Assembly (NCBI RefSeq): GCF_025211055.1
Contig: NZ_JAOARO010000004.1
Coordinates: 1-64,000 of the forward strand
DNA: 64,000 nucleotides
Reading direction: 5' to 3'
Source of the DNA: Vallitalea sp.
GTDB taxonomy: Bacteria; Bacillota; Clostridia; Lachnospirales; Vallitaleaceae
Shown here: positions 16,839-26,889 of the stretch, one piece after another
How positions within the stretch are numbered: position 1 is the stretch's first letter
Layout of the letters: each line of letters opens with the position of its first letter
Notes under the pieces: model-generated
What the model saw: only the letters and a program-made list of their open reading frames with translations
Told to the model about the DNA's origin: nothing
The model's database searches: none
Position numbers and translations under genes: made by a program

Positions 16839-17685
16839 CGAGATAGCTGTACTGTATGAAATAATTTCTAATATATATTAGAAGCTAAATGGTCATCATA
16901 ATATTATCGGGTATATAATGGTTGAGCTTGAATTGAATATGCTTTATAAAGGTATCGTCAATTCAACTAAAGATAGTATATATGTATAAGCTTATATATT
17001 ATCCCACGGAAGGTTTTATATGGTTAACAATAGTTTTATTATAATCAAATTTATTAGATTGTAATAAGGCTAGGTATAATCATATAGTGCCGAGCAATAA
17101 TCATATATAGTGCTTATATTGGTTTTATATAGCCGAGAGGTTATATATTGCTTGTATAGTATTATATATGGTTGAACGAACCATCAACTTGGGTAATGAA
17201 ATGTTAGATTATGGTTTAAATCATAGTTTGGCAAGAAGTTATCTTGGTTGGTGTAAGGTAAATCATTATATACTTGATTTATATAATCATATAAAATAGG
17301 ACATAAACAAATATTTGAAATTGTTCCCATGATTTGAAGTTCTTAATATAATAATATATTGAATGATTTATATATTGACAATATCAAATACTTTGATTTT
17401 GTCAATTTTTTTATTGAATTATTTATCTATAATAGAAAGTGAATAAATACTATTTATATTAATACATTAAAAACAGTGTTTTAAAATAGCAATTATTACG
17501 ATATATGATTATATAATATTAAATGAACATATTAGGGAGATTATTTCTAGATGGAAGATTTAGTTAGAATGTTAAAAGATTGGAAATCTTATAGTTAAAG
17601 GTTAAAAAGAGTATAAAAAAACAAAGCCGGGTAAATAACTTGGCTTATTTTGGGTTAATATTAGAATTCAAATGGAGGGATAACA
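16839..17685. other. Long AT-rich gene desert with small ORF remnants
   Basis: These 847 bases hold no gene I can defend. A 43-codon frame at 17168-17299 contains SLARSYLGWCKVNHYILDLY, which reminds me of the tail of reverse-transcriptase-type proteins (SY-x-GW), but the match is short. A 15-codon frame starts at 17551. An imperfect hairpin at 17624-17646 (AAGCC/GGCTT, then ATTTT) could be a terminator just ahead of the lyase gene. The rest is low-complexity A/T sequence. Confidence 0.4.
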
Positions 17686-20600
17686 ATGAAAAATTATAAT
17701 GGAATACCAGTTTTATTATTTGAAGAAAATGTTCCTGAATTTATTCAAACCAATAATAATGCTGTATTATCTATAGCTAATTCCTATTATAAATTTGGAA
17801 ATGCTTCTTTAAAATGGCAATTTAAAAATAACAGTGAACTTATTATAAATAGAAAAATTGGATATAGAAAATCAAATGATAATGATTCTGATAAGAAAAG
17901 GGATAGTTTTGTGATATGGATCTATAATGAAATTCCAATAGAAGATAAATTAAAGTTTGAATTTGGTAGAAAAGATGAAAAAATACCATATTGTCATTTT
18001 AGTTTTGGACTTAATTTTCAAGGGTGGCGTTGTTGTTGGGTTATGTATGATAGGGATATGGAAGGTGCTCCAATAGAAGATATGAATTTGTTGACTATTA
18101 AGGCACCAAAAAATATTGTAGATCATACTCTTTACATAAATAAAATAATATTATCAGTACCTATAGATACAAGATTTCACTCAAGGGATTACCAGGTGCC
18201 TTTTGTCAATTTGGAAGCAGATAGAAAATCGAATAGTCATTGGATGAGTTTATTTACTTTTTCAGAGGTAGAGAAACATGCTCCATATGATAATGAAGTT
18301 ACTACAAAAATGAAAAATGATTGTAATATTATTAGTGAGAGGTTTAAAGAATATATTTTAATAGATAAAAAAGACGACTTAGATTCTTTAATAGAAGAAT
18401 ATAAAAAATATAACATTAGTATCAAAAAAGATGTTATTAAAGGTAGAAGTGTAGACTTCTTACGATACTTTGAGTTATTTGATGTGTATGATGTTAATAA
18501 ATATGCAGAGAAGTTTAATAGTATTAATGTAAAAAGCTATATAAACCTTATGTATAGGCTAGCTTTATTGTATTATAGAAGTAATCAAGTTAATAAATTG
18601 AAAATACAAGATATGTTTATTACACTTTTAGAATATTTATATTATCAAGGCTTTGCAGAAGGTAGTGGCATAGGAACATATCATCATTTTGGATATGATT
18701 TTCAAGATTATTATAAGGCAGTATACTTAATGAAAGAAGTTATTGAGAAAAAAGGTTATTTAGAAAGAACTCAAAAAACTATGAGTTGGTTTAGTGGACT
18801 TGGAAGAATTTTTTATAATAGTTATGAAGCTGAAGGTTGTAATATGGATGTACTTAATACATTTCTTCTAAGCATGCTTGCAAGTATTTTAATTATAAAA
18901 CACAGTAGCAAGAAGGTAAACTTACTGAAACAATATGGCAAATGGCTAGATTATGCTGTAGATGAGAAAGATGGTTTAAAAGGACCTTTTAAACAGGATG
19001 GTTGTGGATTTCATCATTGTAATTTATATCCAGCTTATACTATAGGTGGTTTAAAAGGAGTAACTCCTATTATTTACCTATTAAGAAGTACTTTATTTCG
19101 ATTATCCGAAAAAGGACATAAATTAGTAAAAAAGGTTACACTATGTTTAAGGTTATATAGTAACAAATATGAATGGCTAGTGAGTCTATCAGCTCGTCAC
19201 CCAAAGGGAGAGGGCCAGCATTGTGAACTAGATTTATTACCATTTAAGTATTTAGCCTTAGCGGGAACACCAGATGGAAAAAGATGTATTGATGAAGAAA
19301 TGGCAGCTGCTTATTTAAGATTAATAGACAATAAGAAGGATGAAACAGCAATAATATTTAGAAAATATGGTATTAAGGCAGAAGAATTAAGGGGTCATTG
19401 GTCATTGAATTATGGAGCATTGGCAATACATAGAAGAGATGATTGGCTTGTAGGTGCAAGAGGACACAGTAGATATTTATGGGCTAATGAAAGTTATATG
19501 GATGCTAATTTATACGGAAGATATATTACTCATGGACATCTACAGATTATGGCAGGTGGAAGTCCTATTAATAATAGAGATAGTGGATATGTACAAGAGG
19601 GGTGGGATTGGTGTAGTTGGCCTGGAACAACAACTATTCATCTACCAATGGAAAAGATGAAAGGGAAGGTTACAAATGTTGATAACTATAGTGGATATGA
19701 AGAAATGCTTTTGTCAGATGAAACATTTGTAGGAGGACTTAATATACAAAATGAGAATGGTATGTTCGCTATGAAATTACATGAACATCCAAAATACGAA
19801 GGAAGTCATATAGCAAGAAAGTCTGTATTTTTCTTTAATAATAGAGTAATATGCTTGGGAAGTAATATAAATAACAATAATAGGATGTATCCAACTAGAA
19901 CAACGCTATTTCAAAATCATTTAAGTCCTAAAGACCAAGAACTTATTATTAACAAAAAAATTATAACTAATGCCAATTATTGCTCTACATATACCATAAA
20001 TGAGGGAATATGGATAATGGATAACAAAGAGAATGGATATTATTTACCAGCAGGGCAAATATTAAGTATAAAAAAAGGTATTCAGTATTCAAAGGCACAA
20101 AACACAGGGGAAGATACTAAGGGAAGATTTGCAAAAGCTTTTATTGAACATGGAAAGGCACCACTGAATGGTGAATATGAGTATATGATTATAATTAAAT
20201 CCAATTATGATGAACTGGAATATATAAAAAATATGCAACTTAATAATTCAATCTATGAAGTCATTCAAAAGGATGAAAAGGCACATATTGTTTTTGATTA
20301 TGAAACAAATATCATGGGATATGCATTTTTTGAAATATCAGAAGATATTGATAAAGGTCTCGTTGCATCAATAGACACACCTTGTATGGTTATGACCAAA
20401 GAGGTAGATGAAAAAGTTATATTGAGTATTTGTGACCCTGATTTACGATTATATAAAGGCACTGATAAAAGTCAATATGACAAAGATGGCAATAGAAAAG
20501 AAGTAAGTGTTTATTCTAGAAAATGGATTAATAATGCAAGTAAACAGTACCTATTAACAATTAAAATTAAAGGAAAATGGGAATGTATTGGAAAAAGAAA

Positions 20601-20700
20601 AGAATGTAGGAAAATAGTAATTGAAAATAATAACAGTATTATACAATTTATGGTAAAAGATGCTAAACCCATTGAGTTGGAATTAAAGAAAATTAAATAA
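17686..20700 (+). CDS. Polysaccharide lyase family 8 protein, chondroitin ABC lyase-like
   Basis: The 1004-residue enzyme has the layout of chondroitin ABC lyases: an N-terminal beta-sandwich (about 1-210), an alpha/alpha toroid (about 215-560) and C-terminal beta domains. The catalytic residues can be placed: DGCGFHHCNLYPAY gives His444 and Tyr451, seven apart as in the Proteus enzyme (His501/Tyr508). SARHPKGEGQ supplies Arg504, and ANESYMDANLYGRY supplies Glu602. It should cleave uronic-acid-containing glycans by beta-elimination. No signal peptide is visible, so it probably acts in the cytoplasm on imported oligosaccharides rather than on polymers. The ATG follows GGAGGG. The sensor and transporter genes downstream complete a utilisation cluster. 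The exact substrate (chondroitin, hyaluronan or another acidic glycan) is not fixed by sequence. Confidence 0.82.
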   Translation: MKNYNGIPVLLFEENVPEFIQTNNNAVLSIANSYYKFGNASLKWQFKNNSELIINRKIGYRKSNDNDSDKKRDSFVIWIYNEIPIEDKLKFEFGRKDEKIPYCHFSFGLNFQGWRCCWVMYDRDMEGAPIEDMNLLTIKAPKNIVDHTLYINKIILSVPIDTRFHSRDYQVPFVNLEADRKSNSHWMSLFTFSEVEKHAPYDNEVTTKMKNDCNIISERFKEYILIDKKDDLDSLIEEYKKYNISIKKDVIKGRSVDFLRYFELFDVYDVNKYAEKFNSINVKSYINLMYRLALLYYRSNQVNKLKIQDMFITLLEYLYYQGFAEGSGIGTYHHFGYDFQDYYKAVYLMKEVIEKKGYLERTQKTMSWFSGLGRIFYNSYEAEGCNMDVLNTFLLSMLASILIIKHSSKKVNLLKQYGKWLDYAVDEKDGLKGPFKQDGCGFHHCNLYPAYTIGGLKGVTPIIYLLRSTLFRLSEKGHKLVKKVTLCLRLYSNKYEWLVSLSARHPKGEGQHCELDLLPFKYLALAGTPDGKRCIDEEMAAAYLRLIDNKKDETAIIFRKYGIKAEELRGHWSLNYGALAIHRRDDWLVGARGHSRYLWANESYMDANLYGRYITHGHLQIMAGGSPINNRDSGYVQEGWDWCSWPGTTTIHLPMEKMKGKVTNVDNYSGYEEMLLSDETFVGGLNIQNENGMFAMKLHEHPKYEGSHIARKSVFFFNNRVICLGSNINNNNRMYPTRTTLFQNHLSPKDQELIINKKIITNANYCSTYTINEGIWIMDNKENGYYLPAGQILSIKKGIQYSKAQNTGEDTKGRFAKAFIEHGKAPLNGEYEYMIIIKSNYDELEYIKNMQLNNSIYEVIQKDEKAHIVFDYETNIMGYAFFEISEDIDKGLVASIDTPCMVMTKEVDEKVILSICDPDLRLYKGTDKSQYDKDGNRKEVSVYSRKWINNASKQYLLTIKIKGKWECIGKRKECRKIVIENNNSIIQFMVKDAKPIELELKKIK

Positions 20701-20741
20701 TTATAATAGAGGAAATATCTTTACTAAGAAAAAGGTTAAAA

Positions 20742-20776
20742 GAGTAAAACTGTTGATATAGTCAACAGTTTTACTC
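20742..20776 (+). terminator. Perfect 15-bp hairpin after the lyase gene
   Basis: GAGTAAAACTGTTGA (20742-20756) is complementary to 20762-20776 with a 5-base loop. No clear T-run follows, so it may act as an RNA-stabilising or attenuating hairpin between the lyase and the regulator gene rather than as a full terminator. Confidence 0.5.
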
Positions 20777-20831
20777 TATCCAAAATAACAACAAGTTCCA
20801 ATTTATCTCTTGGAAGGGAGAACAACTGAGA

Positions 20832-23087
20832 ATGAAGATTTTTAAAATTAGAAGAGTATATGTAACATGGGTTGTATGCTATTCGGTTATTATACTGATT
20901 TCTATTCTATTTAACGGTTTTAACGGTTACAATGTTAATAAACTCATGATGGATGAAGTTAGATTGAATAATCAATTAGTGCTGAAACAGTTTAAGCAAA
21001 CGGTTGATGAAGAATACATAGAAATAAAAGCGTTAATTTCAGAGATTGCTATGAATTCTCAATTAGAAAAAATATTATATTATAACAAGCCAATAACGGG
21101 AGAACAGCGATATAATATTCATAAGTTTATGGATAATATATATAATAAATATTTTTTATCCTTTAAGTCTGAGCGATTTTATTTTTATTTATCCTTTATT
21201 GATTCAATTATAACTGATTCAATATTTATGGATAGTAAACATTATTATGAATATTATGCTTATCAAGATTTTGATAGTTACGAAGAATGGCTGGGGATTA
21301 TGAATAATAAGCATTATAATTATGTTATAAATAATAAGGGCAATAATAATCACAAAGTAATGTTTATAAAATCTCTACCCATATTTAATGCTGATAAAGC
21401 ATACGGCAATATCTGTATTATTCTTGATTTATCAATTATTATGGAATCTGTGATACACTCCATTGATCAGTTAAATGGTACACTAGCTATTATTGATAAA
21501 GATAATAATATTGTATTCTCAACAAATGAATATCACATTTCGAAAGATTTCTATCAAGATAAGCTAATGGATAATGAAGATTTATTAATTTATGATAACA
21601 ACATTATTTCATATATGACTTCTCAAAATGAACAGTGGAAATATTTATATATAATACCAAAAGATATCTATGCTAAAAAAACTAAAATAATACAAAACAA
21701 AATCTTCTTTTTTATGATTATATATTTAATTATAAGTAGTACTTTAGTGTATTTTATTATTAATAAAAATTATAAGCCTATTAAGCAATTGATTAATAGT
21801 TTTGGCAGAAAACAAAAAACAAATGTTAAAAATCAAAATGAATTTCATATTATTAGAGAATATATTAATATGATGGATGCAGAAAATAAAAAATTAGATA
21901 CCTTCATTAATAAGCAGAAAAATATATTTAAAAATGAATTTATAAGAAAATTATTGAAAGGTCAGCAGATTAATTATAGTGATCAAACTTTACGCCAGAT
22001 TGACTTGAATTTTCAATCCGATTTATTTGCAGTAGCTTTAATTTATATAGATAGTATAGGGGATGAATTAAAGGATGATTATAACTTTCATTTAATACAG
22101 TTTATTATAACCAATGTTTTTGAAGAAGTTATTGGTATAAAGGAACAAGGACACATTCTCTATATAGATGGAGTTTTAATATGTCTTATTAACATGAATA
22201 GTAATCAAGATCATAAGGATCAACTTATAGAGCGTATTAGTGAAGCAGTTAACTTCCTAGATATCCAGTTTAATATTGAATTAACCGTAGCAGTTAGTAA
22301 TATTCATAAAAGTATATCAAATATTGTAATGGCTTATGAAGAAGTATTAGAAACAATTAATTACAAGTTGATTATGGGAGATGATAAAATATTAGACTAT
22401 AATGACATTATGAACGTAAATCATATTGAAAAATACTATTATCCTATAAAAAAAGAAAGGGAATTATCTAATGCTATTCAATGTGGTCATTATGAAGAAG
22501 CTAAAAAAGTTCTGAACAGTATTTTCAAAGAGAATTTTGAAGCCAATACCCTTTTGCCAAAGGTAGCAAAATCTCTAGTACTTGAGTTATCAAGTACCAT
22601 AATAAAAGTATATAAAGATTCCAATATAGTTAATGAAGAAGAACTTGTTAATGAAGTAATTTTATTCGAACGTTTATTAAGCTATGATAATATTATTGAC
22701 ATTAAAAATGGTATTTTGGATATCATTAAGACTTATTCTAACAGAGTCAATAACTATAATAATAATGCGGATAAATACATCAAATACGATATACAAAACT
22801 ATATAATAAAGAATATAGATGATCAAGATTTGAATATTTCAACTATAGCAGAATATTTTTCTTTGCATCCGTTTTATTTATCAAAAATATATAAGGAAAA
22901 GAATGGGGAAGGTATTTTAGATACTATAACAAAAATACGCATTAAAAAAGCAAAGGAATTATTACAGAAATATACGGTAAAAGAAGTTGCAAAAAAAGTA
23001 GGTTATACCAATACGAGAACATTTACTCGAGGATTTAAAAAGCTAGAAGGGATGACTCCTGGTGTATGGACAAAAGCAAATAAATGA
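20832..23087 (+). CDS. Membrane-bound AraC-family sensor/regulator (YesN/Cache type)
   Basis: The 751-residue protein joins an extracytoplasmic sensor to a DNA-binding domain. Helices at about 11-30 and 290-312 flank a Cache-like outer domain of about 260 residues. A long cytoplasmic linker follows, and the last 100 residues form an AraC double helix-turn-helix: ISTIAEYFSLHPFYLSKIYKE and then VKEVAKKVGYTNTRTFTRGFKK, with the closing MTPGVW. Such one-component regulators are typical neighbours of LplB/YtcP-type ABC transporters in Firmicutes and activate them when a sugar is sensed. Here it sits between the lyase and the transporter genes, so its likely targets are this cluster. The start follows GGAAGGGAGAAC. 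It has no phosphoacceptor domain. Confidence 0.88.
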   Translation: MKIFKIRRVYVTWVVCYSVIILISILFNGFNGYNVNKLMMDEVRLNNQLVLKQFKQTVDEEYIEIKALISEIAMNSQLEKILYYNKPITGEQRYNIHKFMDNIYNKYFLSFKSERFYFYLSFIDSIITDSIFMDSKHYYEYYAYQDFDSYEEWLGIMNNKHYNYVINNKGNNNHKVMFIKSLPIFNADKAYGNICIILDLSIIMESVIHSIDQLNGTLAIIDKDNNIVFSTNEYHISKDFYQDKLMDNEDLLIYDNNIISYMTSQNEQWKYLYIIPKDIYAKKTKIIQNKIFFFMIIYLIISSTLVYFIINKNYKPIKQLINSFGRKQKTNVKNQNEFHIIREYINMMDAENKKLDTFINKQKNIFKNEFIRKLLKGQQINYSDQTLRQIDLNFQSDLFAVALIYIDSIGDELKDDYNFHLIQFIITNVFEEVIGIKEQGHILYIDGVLICLINMNSNQDHKDQLIERISEAVNFLDIQFNIELTVAVSNIHKSISNIVMAYEEVLETINYKLIMGDDKILDYNDIMNVNHIEKYYYPIKKERELSNAIQCGHYEEAKKVLNSIFKENFEANTLLPKVAKSLVLELSSTIIKVYKDSNIVNEEELVNEVILFERLLSYDNIIDIKNGILDIIKTYSNRVNNYNNNADKYIKYDIQNYIIKNIDDQDLNISTIAEYFSLHPFYLSKIYKEKNGEGILDTITKIRIKKAKELLQKYTVKEVAKKVGYTNTRTFTRGFKKLEGMTPGVWTKANK

Positions 23088-23102
23088 TATATATTTGCTT
23101 TT

Positions 23103-23138
23103 GACAATTTTTTTTTGCTTACTATGAGCCTATAATAA
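23103..23138 (+). promoter_or_regulatory. Possible activator-dependent promoter of the ABC transporter genes
   Basis: TTGACA (23103-23108) and TATAAT (23133-23138) are both perfect, but the spacing is 24 bases instead of 17. Such a spacing would need help, for example from the AraC-type protein encoded immediately upstream. A run of T at the 17-base position would be a poor -35 box. Confidence 0.35.
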
Positions 23139-23160
23139 AGTGGAAAGGAGATGACTTAGA

Positions 23161-24093
23161 GTGAGCAATAAACAAGGAGTTTTTTTTATTAATAATAAGG
23201 CAACTAATTTATTACGTTATTGGCAATTATATATAATGCTAATTCCTTTTGTCTTATTTTATATTATATTTTTGTATAAACCCTTGTATGGTATTCAAAT
23301 TGCTTTTAAAGATTATAGTATCTTTAAAGGAATAGAGGCGAGTCCTTGGGTAGGATTCAAACATTTTTCAACTTTTTTTAATAGTCCATATTTTATGAGA
23401 ACCTTAGTCAATACTTTTTTAATTAATTTATATGGATTGGTATTTGGATTTCCATTACCTATTATATTGGCTTTGTTGTTAAATGAAGTTAAAAATAAAT
23501 ATTTCAAAAATAGTGTTCAAACAGCCATATACTTACCACATTTTATTTCAACTGTGGTTGTAGCAGGTATAGTAACTAATTTTTTAGCACCTACTAATGG
23601 TATTGTAAACATTATTCTTGAAAAACTAGGTGGAGAAAAAATATATTTTCTAACCAAACCAGAGTATTTTAGGACAATCTTTACCAGTATGAACATATGG
23701 AAGGAAGCTGGATTTGGTACAATTGTGTATTTATCAGCTTTAGCTGGTATCGATCAAAATTTATATGAAGCTGCTAAGATTGATGGTGCTAATAGATGGA
23801 AACAAACATTACATGTAACTATGCCTAGTTTAGTACCCACTATTGTTATTTTATTAATTCTTAAGATGGGTTCTATTCTGAAAGTTGGTTATGAAGCTAT
23901 TATATTATTGTATCAACCAGTTACCTATAAAACAGCAGATGTAATAAGTACTTATGTTTATAGATCAGGAATAGCTGATTGTCAATATGATTTTGCAACA
24001 GCTGTTGGAATCTTTAATTCAGTCGTATCATTAATCTTGGTTTGGACGGCCAATCGATTAAGCAAGAGAATGTCAGAGACTTCGTTATGGTAG
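23161..24093 (+). CDS. Carbohydrate ABC transporter permease, LplB type
   Basis: The 310-residue protein has six hydrophobic helices. The binding-protein-dependent permease loop reads EAAKIDGANRWKQTLHVTMPSL (about residues 201-222), the EAA motif that contacts the ATPase. The N-terminal LYKPLYGIQIAFKDYSIFKGI is characteristic of the LplB branch, which usually imports oligosaccharides released from complex glycans. The start is a GTG after AAAGGAGATGAC. It pairs with the next gene as a heterodimer. No ATPase is encoded here, as is common; a shared MsmX-like ATPase elsewhere would be needed. Together with the lyase it suggests import of unsaturated or acidic oligosaccharides. Confidence 0.9.
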   Translation: MSNKQGVFFINNKATNLLRYWQLYIMLIPFVLFYIIFLYKPLYGIQIAFKDYSIFKGIEASPWVGFKHFSTFFNSPYFMRTLVNTFLINLYGLVFGFPLPIILALLLNEVKNKYFKNSVQTAIYLPHFISTVVVAGIVTNFLAPTNGIVNIILEKLGGEKIYFLTKPEYFRTIFTSMNIWKEAGFGTIVYLSALAGIDQNLYEAAKIDGANRWKQTLHVTMPSLVPTIVILLILKMGSILKVGYEAIILLYQPVTYKTADVISTYVYRSGIADCQYDFATAVGIFNSVVSLILVWTANRLSKRMSETSLW

Positions 24094-24103
24094 GTGTGAA
24101 ATA

Positions 24104-24967
24104 ATGAAAATAAGTGTAGGAGAAAAGATATTTAATAGATTCAATTATATCTTATTAGCTTTAATAGCTTTTATAGCTTTATATCCTGTAATCTATGTAT
24201 TATCGGCATCTATTAGTTCTGCAGATGCGGTATCTACAGGAAAAGTGTTACTATTCCCAAAAGATATAACATGGGTGGCCTATAAAAATGTTTTTCAAGA
24301 GAAAGGTATATGGTTAGGTTATGCTAATACTATTTTCTATACATTAGTAGGGACAGGGGTCAATCTATTTATTACCATATGTGGGGCTTATCCTTTATCA
24401 AAAAGAGAATTACCTGGACGTAAATTCTTTACTATAATGATTGTTGTTACTATGTGGCTAGATGCAGGTATCATTCCATTTTTTTTGAATCTTAGAGATT
24501 TAGGTTTACTAGATAAAAGGATTACAATTATTATAGCCTTTGCATGTTCCACATTTAATGTCATATTACTTAGAACCTTTTTTGAAAATGTTCCTAGATC
24601 TTTGGAAGAAGCAGCAAAAATAGATGGAGCTAATGATTTTAGTGTTTTAAGAAAGGTTTATTTACCACTATCAAAACCTGCATTAGCTACAATTGGATTG
24701 TTTTATGCTGTTACAAGATGGAATGGATACTTTTGGGCTATGATTATACTAAAAGATAATAGTAAAATACCTTTGCAGGTTGTATTAAAAAAAATGATTG
24801 TTGAAATGTCTGTTTCTACAGAAAACATGGATGTAGGTTCAGCTTTGGGGCTTGAAAACTTAATCTATGCAACTATTATTGTATCCATTGTTCCTATGAT
24901 GATCCTTTATCCTTATATTCAAAAATATTTTAGTAAAGGTATTATGATGGGTGCTGTAAAAGGTTAA
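24104..24967 (+). CDS. Carbohydrate ABC transporter permease, YtcP/LplC type
   Basis: The 287-residue second permease has six helices. Its EAA loop is SLEEAAKIDGANDFSVLRKVYLPLSKP (about residues 166-192). The N-terminal ALYPVIYVLSASISSADAVSTGKVLLFPKDITW is typical of the YtcP/LplC group, always found next to an LplB partner. It starts ten bases after the previous stop, preceded by a weak site (TAGGTGTG). The two permeases form the transmembrane channel for the solute-binding lipoprotein encoded next. Confidence 0.9.
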   Translation: MKISVGEKIFNRFNYILLALIAFIALYPVIYVLSASISSADAVSTGKVLLFPKDITWVAYKNVFQEKGIWLGYANTIFYTLVGTGVNLFITICGAYPLSKRELPGRKFFTIMIVVTMWLDAGIIPFFLNLRDLGLLDKRITIIIAFACSTFNVILLRTFFENVPRSLEEAAKIDGANDFSVLRKVYLPLSKPALATIGLFYAVTRWNGYFWAMIILKDNSKIPLQVVLKKMIVEMSVSTENMDVGSALGLENLIYATIIVSIVPMMILYPYIQKYFSKGIMMGAVKG

Positions 24968-25003
24968 TAAATGTTTAGAGGTTTTAATTTAAGGAGGAAG
25001 ATT

Positions 25004-26617
25004 ATGTTAAGAGGAAAGAAAATTATAAGTGTTTTATTAATACTAATAATGGTATTAGCCATTTCAGGATGTGGTGAAAAGAAACAAACAGATAACCAAA
25101 TATCTAAGGAAAGTTCAAGTAGTACTGACAATAACCAGTCAAAAGATAATAATGATGAAATAGAAGCAAATTCAATGTTAGTATCAGATAAAGCTATTAC
25201 CTTTAAAGTGTTTGAATATTCAGATAAACCATTTAAAGATGATTATCCTGTTATAAAGAAGATTAAAGAACTAACAAATGTTAGTTTAAAAGGGGTTCTT
25301 AATGATAGTATAACAGATCAAAAACAGGCTTATAATATGATGATTAGTTCTGGTGATATAGTAGATATTATATTCTTCTATAGAAATGAATTATTCAGAG
25401 ATGGTGTTGAAGGTGCTTATATACCTTTACAAGATTTAATAAAAGAACATGCTCCTAACATTCAAGCTATTCTTGACCAATATCCAGAAGCTAAAAAAAC
25501 AGCAACAGGTCCAGATGGAAATATGTATTATGTTCCTAACTTCAATGATGGCCAAGCAGCTACTGGATATTATATTCGACAAGACTGGTTAGATAACCTA
25601 GGGCTTGAAATACCAAAGACAGTAGACGAATTTTATAATGTATTAAAAGCTTTTAAAGAACAAGATGCAAATGGTAATGGTGATCCTAATGACGAAGTTC
25701 CTTATTTCTGTAGGGATAACCAAGCTGTTTTAACACATTTATTATATATGTGGGATGCTAAAAATGAATATTATGTAGATAATGGTGAGATTAAGCATGG
25801 ACATATTGAACCGGAATTTAAAGTTGCTATGACAGAATTAGCAAAATGGTATAAAGAAGGACTTATTGACGCTGAGTTATTTACTAGAGGTGGTAAAGCA
25901 AGAGATATTATGTTAAATGATAACATTGGTGGTTCAACTCATGATTGGTTTGGAAGTACAGCTTCTTACAATGATAAACTAAAATCATCTATTGATGGAT
26001 TTAACTGGGTACCATTTCTTCCTCCAGCATCCACTTCAGGTAAAGTAATTGAAAGTCGTTCAAGAGGAACAGGGAACAACCGTGGAGCAGCTATTTCAAG
26101 TAAGTGCAAAGATCCTATTTCTGCTATTAAATTCTTAGATTTCTGCTATTCAGAAGAAGGTAGAAGATTGCTTAACTTTGGTATTGAAGGTGAAGATTAT
26201 ACAATGGTTGATGGAATACCTGTATTCAAAGATGAAGTATTATCTGAGGATAATGTATTAGTTGCTCTTAGAAAAAGAGGGATACAAATTAATCTTGCAT
26301 ACCAACAAGATTTTAATTATGAAAAACAGTGGATTAATCCAATTGCTAAACAAGGTATGGAAATGTATATTAATGCAGACTGCTTTTTCCCATCATTCCC
26401 ATATATGAATTATACAACAGAAGAACAAGATCGACTTAATGAATTAAATGCACCTATTAAAACTTATGTTGCTGAAGTAGTTCAAAAATGGATTTTAGGT
26501 GTTGAAGATATTGATGCTACTTTTGATAAGTATTTAGAAACACTTGAAAATATGGGAATAAAAGAAGTTTTAGACATACAAAATAATGCGTATAAACGTT
26601 ATTTAAATCAAAATTAA
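25004..26617 (+). CDS. Extracellular solute-binding lipoprotein of the oligosaccharide transporter
   Basis: The 537-residue protein has a lipoprotein signal ending in AISGC (Cys23), a Ser/Asn/Asp-rich linker of about 35 residues, and a mature domain of the LplA/family-1 type. Segments such as TATGPDGNMYYVPNFND, GYYIRQDWLDNLGLEIPKT and DANGNGDPNDEVPY are typical of LplA-like proteins, which bind oligosaccharides (the last is a possible Ca2+-binding loop). The ATG at 25004 follows AAGGAGG. A start at 24971 would be longer but lacks a site. It is the last gene of the transporter operon and is followed by a strong terminator. In these operons the binding protein is usually the most abundant product. 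Confidence 0.9.
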   Translation: MLRGKKIISVLLILIMVLAISGCGEKKQTDNQISKESSSSTDNNQSKDNNDEIEANSMLVSDKAITFKVFEYSDKPFKDDYPVIKKIKELTNVSLKGVLNDSITDQKQAYNMMISSGDIVDIIFFYRNELFRDGVEGAYIPLQDLIKEHAPNIQAILDQYPEAKKTATGPDGNMYYVPNFNDGQAATGYYIRQDWLDNLGLEIPKTVDEFYNVLKAFKEQDANGNGDPNDEVPYFCRDNQAVLTHLLYMWDAKNEYYVDNGEIKHGHIEPEFKVAMTELAKWYKEGLIDAELFTRGGKARDIMLNDNIGGSTHDWFGSTASYNDKLKSSIDGFNWVPFLPPASTSGKVIESRSRGTGNNRGAAISSKCKDPISAIKFLDFCYSEEGRRLLNFGIEGEDYTMVDGIPVFKDEVLSEDNVLVALRKRGIQINLAYQQDFNYEKQWINPIAKQGMEMYINADCFFPSFPYMNYTTEEQDRLNELNAPIKTYVAEVVQKWILGVEDIDATFDKYLETLENMGIKEVLDIQNNAYKRYLNQN

Positions 26618-26651
26618 GAACTACAAGAGTATGTAACTCATAGGTGTAAAA

Positions 26652-26690
26652 AAATCTCTAACCTAGATATAATGGTTGGAGATTTTTTTT
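26652..26690 (+). terminator. Strong intrinsic terminator of the transporter operon
   Basis: AAATCTCTAACC (26652-26663) pairs with GGTTGGAGATTT (26674-26685) with one G-T pair, and seven T residues follow. Confidence 0.8.
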
Positions 26691-26889
26691 ATTGAAAATA
26701 TCAAGCAGGAGTATCATCTTAGTTAATAACTTATACTTTTTATACAATTGGTTAATACTTAATTAATAATTATTTAAAATAATATATAACATAATCTTAA
26801 TAACTTACTGGTATTATATATTTTGATAAAATGTTTTTTTAACAATACATAATATAATCTAAGTTAGTGGAAAGGAATGGACTATAAGA

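Noticed and set aside
19454..19660. 68-codon plus-strand frame inside the lyase gene
   Set aside because: It is an out-of-frame shadow over the conserved catalytic region.
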